DNA of 64,000 nt from SXTU01 sp964496695 (GCA_964496695.1 CAZCBE010000018.1:12791-76790), one strand, 5' to 3'; counted from the first letter of the stretch, positions 9,285-18,050 are shown. A program made the numbers and translations. The notes: generated from the letters alone by a model not told the origin.

Positions 9285-9901
9285 CTCGCCCGACGAATAA
9301 CCAGTTTGAGCACGCCTTGGATGACGAGCTCGTGGGCGGGGATCAGGTCAGGGAACTTTGGGTTCTCGGCCTTGAGGTAGGGCTTGGTGCCGCGCAGTAG
9401 GAAGGTCTTCAGCGTGCTCTCACCGTCAATCAACGCTGCCACCACATCTCCAGGCTTCGGTGTTGCGCCATGCTCCAACACCACCAAGTCGCCTTCGACG
9501 ATGTGCTTGCCGACCATCGAATCCCCACGCACTTCCAACGCGAAGGTTCGGGGAGTTGGCTTGAAGTTGAGCGTGCCGATGTCGATTGAGACGCAGCCTT
9601 TGGCCTCCTGCGTGCGATCCTGGGGGATGCCGGCGGGGATGGTGCCGAATACCGGTATGTCGGCTACACGATGACGAAACTTTTGCAGCGGGGTGACGAG
9701 CTTCAACGTCCTGGCCTTGCCGTCACCCGCCTCAAGGAATCCTTTCTGGCGGATCAACCGGAGATGTTGGCGGACTGCGTTGGTGCTGCGGAAGGCGAAA
9801 TGATCGGCAATCTCCTGTTGTGTCGGAACAATGCCAGCGCGTTCCTGGCTGCGCTGAATGAAATCAACGATCTGGCGCTGGCGGCTAGTCAACTCGGACA
9901 T
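9281..9901 (-). CDS. lexA: LexA-family SOS repressor
   Basis: 206 aa. The N-terminal winged helix (LTSRQRQIVDFIQRSQ... PTQQEIADHFAFRSTNAVRQHL) is followed by an S24 peptidase domain with the autocleavage bond A90-G91 in TIPAGIPQ, nucleophile S128 in RGDSMVG and K165 in ESTLKTF. It represses DNA-damage genes and is inactivated by RecA-stimulated self-cleavage. It heads an operon with dnaE2 (GTGA overlap), a GIY-YIG gene and a hypothetical gene. Only 55 bases separate it from the next gene upstream. That gap holds one TGTTC half-site near 9944 but no full TGTTC-N4-GAACA box of the kind reported for Verrucomicrobia, so self-repression cannot be confirmed from sequence. Confidence 0.93.
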   Translation of the reverse strand: MSELTSRQRQIVDFIQRSQERAGIVPTQQEIADHFAFRSTNAVRQHLRLIRQKGFLEAGDGKARTLKLVTPLQKFRHRVADIPVFGTIPAGIPQDRTQEAKGCVSIDIGTLNFKPTPRTFALEVRGDSMVGKHIVEGDLVVLEHGATPKPGDVVAALIDGESTLKTFLLRGTKPYLKAENPKFPDLIPAHELVIQGVLKLVIRRAR

Positions 9902-9956
9902 ACTGCTCCAATAGGCAGCATGGCGAGGAATCCGTCAACCGAGAGTTGTTCACCGA

Positions 9957-10340
9957 CTACTTCTTCTCACCCTTGGCCTCCTGCACCTTCAGTTGCTCCT
10001 TGGACTCCAACACGATCTGCGGCCGCTTCTGGTATTCCGTCACCTTGCCCGTCACGCGCACGGTTTTGCCTTCCAGCTTCTCCACCTCCTCGAACTTGCT
10101 GAAGTTCGACGAGAAGATCACCAAGGTCAGCTCCTGCTTGGGGAAACGTGCGTCAAGGTTGATACGGAAGATCTTCTCGGTCTTGTTCACCTCCGCCACC
10201 TTGGCTTCGACCGTGATGGTTTCGCCGACCATGCCCTTGGCGTCCTTGGCGGGGAGAACATCCGATTTCTTCTCCTTGTCCTGCGCGTTGAGCACGGCGA
10301 GCGGGACCAGCAGGAACAGGGCGAGGATCAGAGGTTTCAT
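9957..10340 (-). CDS. small exported OB-fold-like protein
   Basis: 127 aa from the ATG at 10340. The frame is open further upstream, but MKPLILALFLLVPLAVLNAQ at this ATG is a clear signal peptide, so this start is preferred. The mature part alternates short beta strands (GETITVEAKVAEV, LTLVIFSSNF, GKTVRVTGKVTEY, PQIVLESKEQL), the pattern of a small OB-fold domain seen in exported tRNA_anti/NirD-like proteins. It ends with a lysine-rich tail. The substrate is unknown. Its stop is 55 bases before lexA; it could share a promoter with lexA but nothing proves this. Confidence 0.7.
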   Translation of the reverse strand: MKPLILALFLLVPLAVLNAQDKEKKSDVLPAKDAKGMVGETITVEAKVAEVNKTEKIFRINLDARFPKQELTLVIFSSNFSKFEEVEKLEGKTVRVTGKVTEYQKRPQIVLESKEQLKVQEAKGEKK

Positions 10341-10399
10341 GGACGAGAACTTGCCAGCTTGAGGCGGAGTGGCAACGCGAAAAGAACCCGGCGGATTTA

Positions 10400-10486
10400 T
10401 TACAGCTTCTGGTCTCGGGGAGATTCCAACTTGGCCTGAACTTCCTTGGGCAGCTCTGGGTAGAGGTCGAGGCCGGTCTGGTCTCA
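10400..10486 (-). pseudogene. vestigial C-terminal tail of a DNA/RNA endonuclease gene
   Basis: A frame of about 26 codons reads QTGLDLYPELPKEVQAKLE and ends in TAA. It matches the last residues of the nuclease gene at 16081-16923 (QSGLDFFPELPKEVQDRIE) at about 60% by eye, in the same orientation. An in-frame TGA immediately precedes it, and no nuclease core is found upstream. It is read as the leftover end of a deleted paralogue. Confidence 0.6.
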
Positions 10487-10584
10487 CTCGGTGGGCTGAA
10501 ACCATCGCTTTAGTTAAAAAAGCTGTGCCCAGCCCCGGCGAAGTTAACGGCACCGGAGTGTCAAAAACATGTCAAAAACAGCGG

Positions 10585-10613
10585 TTGACAGCAGAATTCA
10601 TCAAGCGCACAAT
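10585..10613 (+). promoter_or_regulatory. candidate sigma-70 promoter
   Basis: TTGACA, a 17-base spacer, then CACAAT. The -35 is perfect and the -10 has four of six consensus bases. It faces the small ORF at 10657 and the protease gene at 10967, both on the plus strand, with no gene in between on that strand. Confidence 0.4.
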
Positions 10614-10656
10614 CTTTCGCAAGCCCCTGTAGAGTCACTTCGCTGTGTGCTAGAGC

Positions 10657-10890
10657 ATGAAAAGTAAATTACCATCAACTGGGTTGCCTAGCCTCGGCGG
10701 CATTTCTCGTGCCAATCAGTATCCCCGCTGGCCCCTGCTGAACGCCAACTTTGGAGGCTCGGTAGACGAAGCATTGCTTAAGGTGCATACGTGGGAGATG
10801 CGTTCGGTGCAGTACATGGACACATTTGGAGTTTTTCTGATACCGGACTGCACTCGAGTCAGTCAGCAAAACCCGTCGAGGTCAGCATGA
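10657..10890 (+). CDS. questionable small ORF (77 aa)
   Basis: An ATG-started frame downstream of the candidate promoter. There is no convincing ribosome-binding site and no recognisable domain. It fills an otherwise empty gap before the protease gene and may simply be part of its leader. Confidence 0.25.
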   Translation: MKSKLPSTGLPSLGGISRANQYPRWPLLNANFGGSVDEALLKVHTWEMRSVQYMDTFGVFLIPDCTRVSQQNPSRSA

Positions 10891-10966
10891 CCAGCTCCGT
10901 TACTAAGGAGTAGTCGCGTTGGTTAACCTTTATGTGGCACAGAGTCAAAATTATAAAGGAAGTGCG

Positions 10967-12559
10967 ATGAGATGTAGTCGACAGATTTTACTGGTGCTGC
11001 TCTTGACCGCAGCAGTATGTCCTGTTGCAAGGTCGCAGGAGGGCCGTCAACCGGCCTTGAAATCTTCGAAGACAGTGCTGGAGGGCTTTACCGAGCGGGC
11101 TAATCGAGACATCAGCAGCAAAGGCGGCGCAGAGGCACTCCCCCTGAAGTATCAGTTGGAGGGGAGGTTTCGTGATCTCGGCTCAGGAAACAAAGCTTTC
11201 GTTACGAAAGAGGGAACGCAAATCAGCGTGGACGACTCGCTCTGGAAGATTCCAAGTTTAGGAAAGAATGCGTCGACATTTCCTGCAACTGTAGAGGTGA
11301 TAGTTGATAGGACTTCAGGCGCTCCGTTCAGTCTGAGTAGTAGGTTTGGTAAAACCGGCCTGAAAGGGCTCGAAAACCTGCAAACGGCATGCGAATCGGC
11401 AAAGGATCCAACCCTGAAGAAACTACTCGACGGATACAGCAAGCGGCTCGAAAAGCTGAGCTTGGACGCTGTGGCAAGCAAAGATATGGACGGCTTGGTC
11501 AAGGCGGTCGACGGATTCGATAAGGTGCAGTCCAATATTGTATCGGATTATCTGAAACTTCCAGAGAACCTGCGCCGGCAGCAAAGTAAGGAACTGGGCA
11601 CAGCCTACCTAGCAGCTGCGCGCAGCAGGAAGCAATCAGCAAGCAAGGTAAGCTACGGTTATGATGACCAATACACTCCGGAAACCTACCCCCTGATTTA
11701 TGAGCGCTGTCAGTCAGTCGCTGCGATCCGATACTCGGGAACAGTGATCGGCACTTGCTTCCTGATAGGCAAGAATCTAGTGCTAACTTGCCGTCACTGC
11801 TTGAGGGATGACAACGATCAGGAATTGCTACGCGAGGATTTAGACATCGTCTTTGATCCCAAGCCCGCAATCGGGTCCCGGCGGACCTACAACATCATCA
11901 AAGTGGTGTACGAAGGCGCAAACCAATCGCAGGATTTCACGCTTTTACAGGTGGGCCTGGGAGAGAACACCCCGGAGAAGGACAGGATTCCGATCTTACC
12001 ACTAGACACGAGAAACTCTGCCAAGCTAAAACGGTCGGTGTATGTTATCGGTTTTCCAAAGGGGCAAGGTATGATGGTGGCAGACGCCTCGCATGTCTTG
12101 GTTCCTCATGTGCTGAGCGAGGGTGAATACGCGGCGATTGAACTAAGTTTTAACGGCGAATTGGCGGAAGCGAGGACTCAATCTGGAAGCCTAGGTGACG
12201 CTTTTGAAAATGATTTGATCGCGCGATTCGTAAATAGCTTTACCAAAGACACAGTTGGTGGACAAAACGTCAGGTTATTCCATAGTGCAATGCTTGCCTC
12301 ACCATCGATCCCAGCGATTGCTATCGATTCCAATACTTTCCACGGAAACTCAGGGTCGCCGGTCTTTGAACGCAAGACCTCTACAGTGGTGGCGTTGTTC
12401 AGCAGAGGCTGGCCTGACGATCCTTGGCCGGTGAAGGTCGGCCTGCAGAAGCACGAAGAGGCGATACCGATTGGGGTGATTTTGCGCGCATGGCGGGATG
12501 CAACCAGAAGCAAGCCCATCGCTGAACAACCCGAGGGTTTCGGTTTGACAGTCCCGTAG
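10967..12559 (+). CDS. secreted trypsin-like serine protease
   Basis: 530 aa from the ATG at 10967, chosen because AAAGGAAG lies just upstream and the protein then begins with a signal peptide (ILLVLLLTAAVCPVARSQ). An N-terminal region of about 230 residues with helices and a charged segment precedes a chymotrypsin-fold domain. Catalytic residues by motif: H277 in LTCRHCL, D323 in SQDFTLLQV and S462 in FHGNSGSP. It probably acts outside the cytoplasmic membrane. The N-terminal region has no family I recognise and may be a pro-domain or targeting module. The next gene, 50 bases on, is an astacin-like protease on the same strand, so the two are likely a secreted protease pair. Confidence 0.85.
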   Translation: MRCSRQILLVLLLTAAVCPVARSQEGRQPALKSSKTVLEGFTERANRDISSKGGAEALPLKYQLEGRFRDLGSGNKAFVTKEGTQISVDDSLWKIPSLGKNASTFPATVEVIVDRTSGAPFSLSSRFGKTGLKGLENLQTACESAKDPTLKKLLDGYSKRLEKLSLDAVASKDMDGLVKAVDGFDKVQSNIVSDYLKLPENLRRQQSKELGTAYLAAARSRKQSASKVSYGYDDQYTPETYPLIYERCQSVAAIRYSGTVIGTCFLIGKNLVLTCRHCLRDDNDQELLREDLDIVFDPKPAIGSRRTYNIIKVVYEGANQSQDFTLLQVGLGENTPEKDRIPILPLDTRNSAKLKRSVYVIGFPKGQGMMVADASHVLVPHVLSEGEYAAIELSFNGELAEARTQSGSLGDAFENDLIARFVNSFTKDTVGGQNVRLFHSAMLASPSIPAIAIDSNTFHGNSGSPVFERKTSTVVALFSRGWPDDPWPVKVGLQKHEEAIPIGVILRAWRDATRSKPIAEQPEGFGLTVP

Positions 12560-12609
12560 TAAAGTTTTGTCTGGAACCCTAATCCGTTAATCCAAACCAA
12601 TCCACTTGA

Positions 12610-13533
12610 ATGAATACTTCCAATTTGCCTACTACTCGCTTGGGTATGCACACCGCCACTCTGATCGGTTTGCTGCTCGCCGCCTGCACCGGAACGAAAA
12701 ATGTTCACACCGGGATGCCTGCGGCATCGACGAGCGTGGTTCCGATTGCGTTGCCCGAAAGCATACCCCACGGTGATCCAAAGATGTTTGTTGGCTACTT
12801 GCGGAGCCCGCAGACTGGACAGACTGTTCCTTGGAAAATGGAGGATCGGAATGGCTACGCAGTGGTGGACGGTGACATTGTGTTAGGAAGTGTCACCGAG
12901 TTGCGAAATCCCGGCAATTCTAAATCGTTGCTCTATACTCGAGCAGCATTATGGACCCATGGCGTTGTGCCATATGTGCTCTCAGCAGATTTCCCCAATC
13001 GACAGAAGGTTCTAGACGGTATTAACGACTTCTCTAGAACGCAGGTAAAACTCGTGGCAAGGACAGCCGAAATAAACTACATCCAATTTACACTGATTGA
13101 CGATAAAAACATCGGTGGGCAATCTCGATATGGAATGCAGGGCAACGGTATGCAGGAGTTGTGGTTGAGCAAATACACCAGCAATTGGAACACGGGCACA
13201 GTGATACACGAATTGTGCCATGCGCTTAGCTATGCACATGAGCAGTGCCGCGCAGATCGTGATCAGTATGTTACCATCCAGTTGGAAAACGTCATAAAGG
13301 AATACGAATCGCAGTTTACTCAGTTGTTCGGTAGTGGTCGTGATATCGGGAAATACGATTTTGAATCGATTACGCACTACCATGCGACCGCATTCAGCAA
13401 AAATGGAAAACGAACCATAGTGCCAAAAAACGGCGCATCCATTGGGCAACGAATAAAACTCAGCGACGGTGACATCGCCGGTATCAATGCTGCCTATGCG
13501 GAGCAGATCTCGGCGCGGGGTGCCACCCGATGA
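12610..13533 (+). CDS. astacin-like zinc metalloprotease lipoprotein (M12A)
   Basis: 307 aa. A lipobox LLAAC places the modified Cys at about residue 26, so the protein is probably membrane-anchored. The zinc motif HELCHALSYAHEQCRADRD (H200, E201, H204, H210) is the astacin signature HExxHxxGxxHExxRxDRD with Ser in place of Gly. The expected Met-turn SIMHY reads SITHY (T255), so the conserved Met is missing, while the zinc-associated Tyr remains (Y257). Two N-terminal ATGs (codons 1 and 13) are possible; either gives the same lipoprotein. It follows the trypsin-like gene by 50 bases. Confidence 0.85.
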   Translation: MNTSNLPTTRLGMHTATLIGLLLAACTGTKNVHTGMPAASTSVVPIALPESIPHGDPKMFVGYLRSPQTGQTVPWKMEDRNGYAVVDGDIVLGSVTELRNPGNSKSLLYTRAALWTHGVVPYVLSADFPNRQKVLDGINDFSRTQVKLVARTAEINYIQFTLIDDKNIGGQSRYGMQGNGMQELWLSKYTSNWNTGTVIHELCHALSYAHEQCRADRDQYVTIQLENVIKEYESQFTQLFGSGRDIGKYDFESITHYHATAFSKNGKRTIVPKNGASIGQRIKLSDGDIAGINAAYAEQISARGATR

Positions 13534-13611
13534 CTGGCGCTGCTGGCTGAAACAAAGATTCTCCCCGCCTCATCGCATCAGTCCCGGTTGGCTGCTTCCC
13601 CTTTAGGGAAT

Positions 13612-15966
13612 TTACTTGTCAGCCTTTGCCGGAGGCGTGCTAGGCTTGCCCTCAAGAGTGACTTTTGCTTGTTCAACAGTTATCTGCAGTGAGTTTTGGG
13701 TTGAATTCTGGCTTGCTGTCGATGTCGAGCCTGCTGCTGGCTTTGCGGCGTCTGCTTTTGGTGCAGAAGGTGAGTGGAGAAATGGAAAAAGAACAACATT
13801 GGTAGCTACAGAAGCGTGGGCTACTTGGGCAGCACGGTCCAGCTTGAGTTTAACCAAGAGGTTCACCTGAATCTCTGGGAGACTACTACAGTTTGTTACC
13901 ACACACAATCCAGCGAGGTTGATCGGGCGAATGCTAAGAACATGTTCAGCCGGGCCTGCTGGAAAAATAAAATCTTCGCTCTGCAAAGGACTGCCGTTGA
14001 CATATGGGAGCACCTCCACCACTGCTCCGGGGGACAACGTGCGGTCTTCATTAATAATCACTCGAGGCGAATCAACTCTTACCCGGATAGATGCAGTGCC
14101 AGACTTCATTGCAATAACAATAGCTTCTCTGATTGTGTCTAATTGTTTATCGCGCTCTGCCATAGCCTTCTTTGCTGCCATGTCGAACTCACTGCGTTTT
14201 GTTTCTAATTTAATGGCGTCGTCCGAGGCCTTACTAATCTCTGTATCAAGCTTTGTTTTTGCAGCTAAGGTTTCGCGCTTTGCCTTGCCCAGCAAATCGA
14301 TCTTAGCAGCATCGCCCGCTGCCTTTTGAATGTCAGCCTCAATCTGCTCAACTTTTTCCCTTAACTCATTGCTCTGCTTCTCTAGTTCTAGTTTTTTCTT
14401 CTGCAACGCATCCAACTTCACCTGAGCATCCTTGAGACTTTGCTCGGCATCCTTGAGCACCAGCTCCAACTTTGGAAGTGCGAACTGATGCGAAACAACT
14501 GTCGAATAGTCGGCGTAATAAATACCAGTTGCGGACAAAATGACCAATGGCTTTCTGGCAGCCCCGAGCCATGGCGGAATGCTGACGGGTTGCTGGATAG
14601 GTGCAATTGGCAAGCGCTTCGTCGAGGAGCCTAAGTAGACATCTTGGAATTTTGGCGCTTTCCATTCACCGTCTTTATATTTTCCAACCGGGGCAAAATA
14701 ACCGCTTGTGTTGAGGTGTGTTTGTAACGTATGCAGTGTTTCAATGCTGCTATTGCTACTTTTTGCTGAGGGTTCAAAACTTATTTGCTTCACGCCAAGC
14801 ACTTGCATCTTCGATGGAGCTTGTTGAGCGGATGGTGCGGGTGCTTTAGCCGTTTTCGGCTTCCCTTTAGTGGACTTCGCTTTGGGTTCTTTTCCGACCA
14901 GTGGATCCGATTGTGGTCTGGTCGACTTCACCATCACAAGCGCGGTCATGGTTTTGGCAGTAGAATCCAGGAACCGGCCCTCTTTGTTGGCTGTCGTTGC
15001 GCCTCGAAGACGAATGGCGAGCTGATTTCCTGCGGGAAACGATACGGTTATAAGCTTTTCCACGCGAAGCCCTTCCAAACGGCGAGCTTTTTGAAGCACA
15101 TCCTCCAGCTTTACCTTTCCGGAGACGGCGTTCTGCTGGCCTTCCACATCAAGGGAGAAAATCAGAGCTCGAAATGCGGCGGCGAGTTCATCAATCGCCT
15201 GAGCAGTCTCACTAGGCATCGCGGCGATCACGCGCATCTCGACATTCGGGTCTCCCTTGCCATCGGGTAGCTCGATTATTGCAACCGCATCGTGCTGATG
15301 GTGCCTAGAATACCAACCTGGTGTCACCGAGACTGTGAAATGAGCCTTGTAGGGGTATCCTGCCTCAGCTCCTTTGGGGTCTCGCTCTTCGTTTAAGCCC
15401 TCCAAATTCAGGTACTCCTCGAGGTTGACCATGTAAGTTTTGTATGCGGCAACAAGACCAGCGATTTGGTCAGGAGGCAAATGAAACGCGTTGGTGGAAC
15501 GCTCTAGCAGCTTTAGCAACTTTTCACGCACTGCAGAATCGTTGGCGCTGGCTGGAGAAGTGACGGAGGGAATGCTCGGTGTTGTGGTGGCGGTTTGGTT
15601 GGTGGTGATGGTTGTGTTGGTTGGCGTTTGGCTAGTTGAGGATTGAGATATTTCTTGGCTTGTCTTCGAGATCACGCTCCCAGCGACCTTGGCGGCAACA
15701 TCAAGTTCTGTCCTATGGTAGAGCAGATCGCTAATGCCGAGTGAGGGTCGCTCAACAAGATTCCAAAGGTTCGTCTCGCTTCGCAACTCCCGGAATTTGA
15801 GCGCTTTATCACCATCGACGCTCGATTCCAACGGCACAAAATGCACCGAGGACACAGTGATCGAGCCGACGGCGTCTGGGTTCCTGTCGTGATCATCGGC
15901 ATCGGGAAGGATGACGCAACCTGAGATTAACGCGACCAATCCTACAGAAATAAGGAGTTTCTTCAT
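13612..15966 (-). CDS. large coiled-coil lipoprotein of unknown function
   Basis: 784 aa beginning MKKLLISVGLVALISGC, a lipoprotein signal with a LISGC lipobox. After a Thr/Ser/Asn-rich linker (about 105-150) come globular segments, a Lys/Ala/Pro-rich linker (about 370-400) and a long alpha-helical coiled coil (about 510-630, repeated LKDAQVKLDALQKKKLELEK-like heptads). The Ala/Ser-rich C-terminus ends KPSTPPAKADK. It converges with the astacin gene (about 80 bases between stops). No catalytic motif is seen. A structural or scaffolding envelope role is an inference. Confidence 0.83.
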   Translation of the reverse strand: MKKLLISVGLVALISGCVILPDADDHDRNPDAVGSITVSSVHFVPLESSVDGDKALKFRELRSETNLWNLVERPSLGISDLLYHRTELDVAAKVAGSVISKTSQEISQSSTSQTPTNTTITTNQTATTTPSIPSVTSPASANDSAVREKLLKLLERSTNAFHLPPDQIAGLVAAYKTYMVNLEEYLNLEGLNEERDPKGAEAGYPYKAHFTVSVTPGWYSRHHQHDAVAIIELPDGKGDPNVEMRVIAAMPSETAQAIDELAAAFRALIFSLDVEGQQNAVSGKVKLEDVLQKARRLEGLRVEKLITVSFPAGNQLAIRLRGATTANKEGRFLDSTAKTMTALVMVKSTRPQSDPLVGKEPKAKSTKGKPKTAKAPAPSAQQAPSKMQVLGVKQISFEPSAKSSNSSIETLHTLQTHLNTSGYFAPVGKYKDGEWKAPKFQDVYLGSSTKRLPIAPIQQPVSIPPWLGAARKPLVILSATGIYYADYSTVVSHQFALPKLELVLKDAEQSLKDAQVKLDALQKKKLELEKQSNELREKVEQIEADIQKAAGDAAKIDLLGKAKRETLAAKTKLDTEISKASDDAIKLETKRSEFDMAAKKAMAERDKQLDTIREAIVIAMKSGTASIRVRVDSPRVIINEDRTLSPGAVVEVLPYVNGSPLQSEDFIFPAGPAEHVLSIRPINLAGLCVVTNCSSLPEIQVNLLVKLKLDRAAQVAHASVATNVVLFPFLHSPSAPKADAAKPAAGSTSTASQNSTQNSLQITVEQAKVTLEGKPSTPPAKADK

Positions 15967-16080
15967 AATCCATGTGCTTCAATTTTGATAGTGCTCGCCT
16001 CCAGTTAATGCCGTCAACTGCAAAAGCGAATTCTCTAAATCTGAACACATAGCGTAAGCTTTGGAGCACTTAGCTTCAGT

Positions 16081-16923
16081 TCACCACATCTGTTGGGCGC
16101 GAAAGTTCTCGATCCGATCCTGCACCTCTTTCGGCAGCTCCGGGAAGAAATCTAGTCCGCTCTGCCGCTCGATCTCCCGAACGCTGGAGAGGAACTGGGA
16201 TAGCGGCTCATTTCCGGTGACGGTTTGTGGCGCGATGAATGCCAGCACCCGAGGCTCGCCGTCCTCTTCGTCGAGGAGGATGCGCTAAAAAGCCGTTGGG
16301 ACATCCACGTCTCCGTGCAGTTTCTTCACCGCACCACTGAACACCGGACCCGTCACCACCCACACCCGTTCCAATCGGACTGCGAAGTCGTTGGCCTGCT
16401 TCTCTTCCAGCACCCGCCACCACATCTGGTTTAACTCCCGGGACTGCGGGGAGATGTTGCTCATGAAAAACGTCTTCCGTTGCGCCTCCTGCCCGTAGCG
16501 GGTGCCGATGGCGTAGTTCGGTGCCATGTGTCCCCGGTCGTAACCGGAGTTCGTGAAATCCTGATGGGTGGCGCTCCGGGTTCTGGTGTCGGTGAAGAAC
16601 TTGCTGGGGCGCTTCGCCAACGTCCCTATCGTGATGCTGTTGATGCTGAAGCTCACCCAGGCTGGATTCCTCCGTTCTTCGCAAAAGCCGCTCAGGTAGC
16701 CGATGTTGGTCAGCACGATCACCGGATGACCGTAGTTGGCCGCATTGGGCAGCCCGCCATAGATGCGGATTTCGCCCGTGGATTCACCTCGACCGGCAGC
16801 TGGGGCAATTGGCTTCGGCTTTCCATGCTCTAGCACCAAAGCCCACACGACCGCCGTGATGAGCGCGGCGACAAGCAGGGTGCCAGCGATGACGACGATG
16901 ATGGCTTGCTTCCGCAAGTTCAC
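16081..16923 (-). pseudogene. DNA/RNA non-specific endonuclease, interrupted by an in-frame amber codon
   Basis: Reads as one frame of 280 residues except for a TAG at 16285-16287. The first 212 residues carry an N-terminal membrane anchor (AIIVVIAGTLLVAALITAVVW), the catalytic DRGH motif in SGYDRGHMAPN and the metal-binding Asn in MSNISPQSRELNQ. After the stop the same frame continues RILLDEEDGEPRVLAFIAPQ and ends QQMW-TGA at 16081, matching the family tail. One base change to TAC or TAT would restore it. Either the gene is recently inactivated, the shortened form still works, or the base is wrong. It would be an envelope or secreted nuclease. A second copy of its tail lies at 10400. Confidence 0.83.
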
Positions 16924-17147
16924 TCCGCGCCATTACACCGGGGCGCATCTGGTTGGCAAAGGCCAAAGGCTGCTGTGCGCAAGTCGGCCTGCAAAAGGGA
17001 AACCTGCCTGGCGAGTTGTTCCCCGGGAATACCAATAGCCCGTGCGGTGGAGGTGCCGCGCTCGCCAGGCAGGAGATTGATGGCGGATGGGATAGCAAAC
17101 CGGGCCGGGCGCTGCCAGAGGAAATGGCGGACCAATCCATCAGAAGC

Positions 17148-18050
17148 TCAGCGCGATGCTTTCAGCAGTCCCCGTTCACCCAACCATTCCAAAGAGCGCT
17201 CCTGCCAGGCATCCCATTCCTCGCCCTTGTAGCCGTTGTAACCGTGATTGCCCTTGGGAAACTCCTGCAACTCCGCCGCGACACCTTTCGCTTTCAGCGC
17301 TTCGTAGAACATCTGGCTATGCGCCACCGGCACGACGGCATCGGTCCGGGCGTGGGTCAGGAACGCTGGTGGCGTCTTGGCGGTGACTTGCTTCTCGTTG
17401 GAGAAAAGGTCCATGAGCTCGGCCGTCGGAGATGGCCCCAGCAGATTTTTGCGTGAGCCACCGTGCGTCTTCCCCCCCATGGTGATCACCGGATAAACGA
17501 GGATCATGAAGTCGGGCCGGCAACTCTGCCGCTCGACCGGGTCCGCCGATTTGTCATTGCCCGCATCAAAGTGCGTCCCCGCCGTGGAGGCGAGATGCCC
17601 GCCGGCCGGGAAGCCAACGATCCCAATCCGGCGCGGATCGAGTTTCCATTCGCCGGCGTGGGAGCGAACCACACGGATGGCCCGTTGTGCGTCCAGCATC
17701 GGGCGATGGTAGTTGCCGGCCGGCAGACGATACTCCAGCACCACGCTGGCGATGCCATGCGTGTTGAGCCACCGGGCAATTCCGTGGCCTTCCCCTTCCA
17801 CCACGCGGCCACCGTAGCCACCTCCAGGGCAGATCACCATGGCGGTTCACGTGGCCCGACTGGGCTCCGGCAAATGCACCGTGATCGGCACGTTGACCTT
17901 TTCTGACTTCCCATCCCCGAGGGGAGCTTCGTCGGGCCAGATGGACAAGCGCAGGGATTCACCCGCCTCGACGACTGCCATGGAGAACGAGAGCGCAGCT
18001 AGCGCAGCCAACGCCCTCGATGACTGACGAAGAGTTAGGATGGGTTGCAT
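17148..18050 (-). pseudogene. alpha/beta hydrolase (acetylxylan esterase-like), opal codon and lost nucleophile
   Basis: The frame starts near 18050 with a signal-peptide-like N-terminus (ALAALAALSFSMAVVEAG) and reads to ITVHLPEPSRAT, then TGA at 17847-17849, then continues in the same frame TAMVICPGGGYGGRVVEGEG to the stop at 17148. Relatives usually have Gly at the TGA position (inferred from memory of the family), so GGA to TGA is a likely one-base event. The expected nucleophile elbow GFSAGGH reads GFPAGGH, replacing the catalytic Ser by Pro. The Asp (ARTDAVVP) and His (GNHGYNG) remain. Two independent lesions indicate a true pseudogene rather than a single sequencing error. Confidence 0.85.

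Noticed and set aside
9281..9290. Split-intein explanation for the half-length DnaE2, as in cyanobacteria
   Set aside because: The N-terminus of the fragment has no intein C-terminal sequence and no terminal His-Asn before a Cys/Ser junction.
9902..9956. Verrucomicrobial LexA box (TGTTC-N4-GAACA) upstream of lexA
   Set aside because: Only one TGTTC half-site is present and the second half is missing, so it is not listed as an operator.
16953..17456. Plus-strand frame of 167 codons
   Set aside because: Antisense to the decayed hydrolase, whose family motifs are clear on the minus strand.
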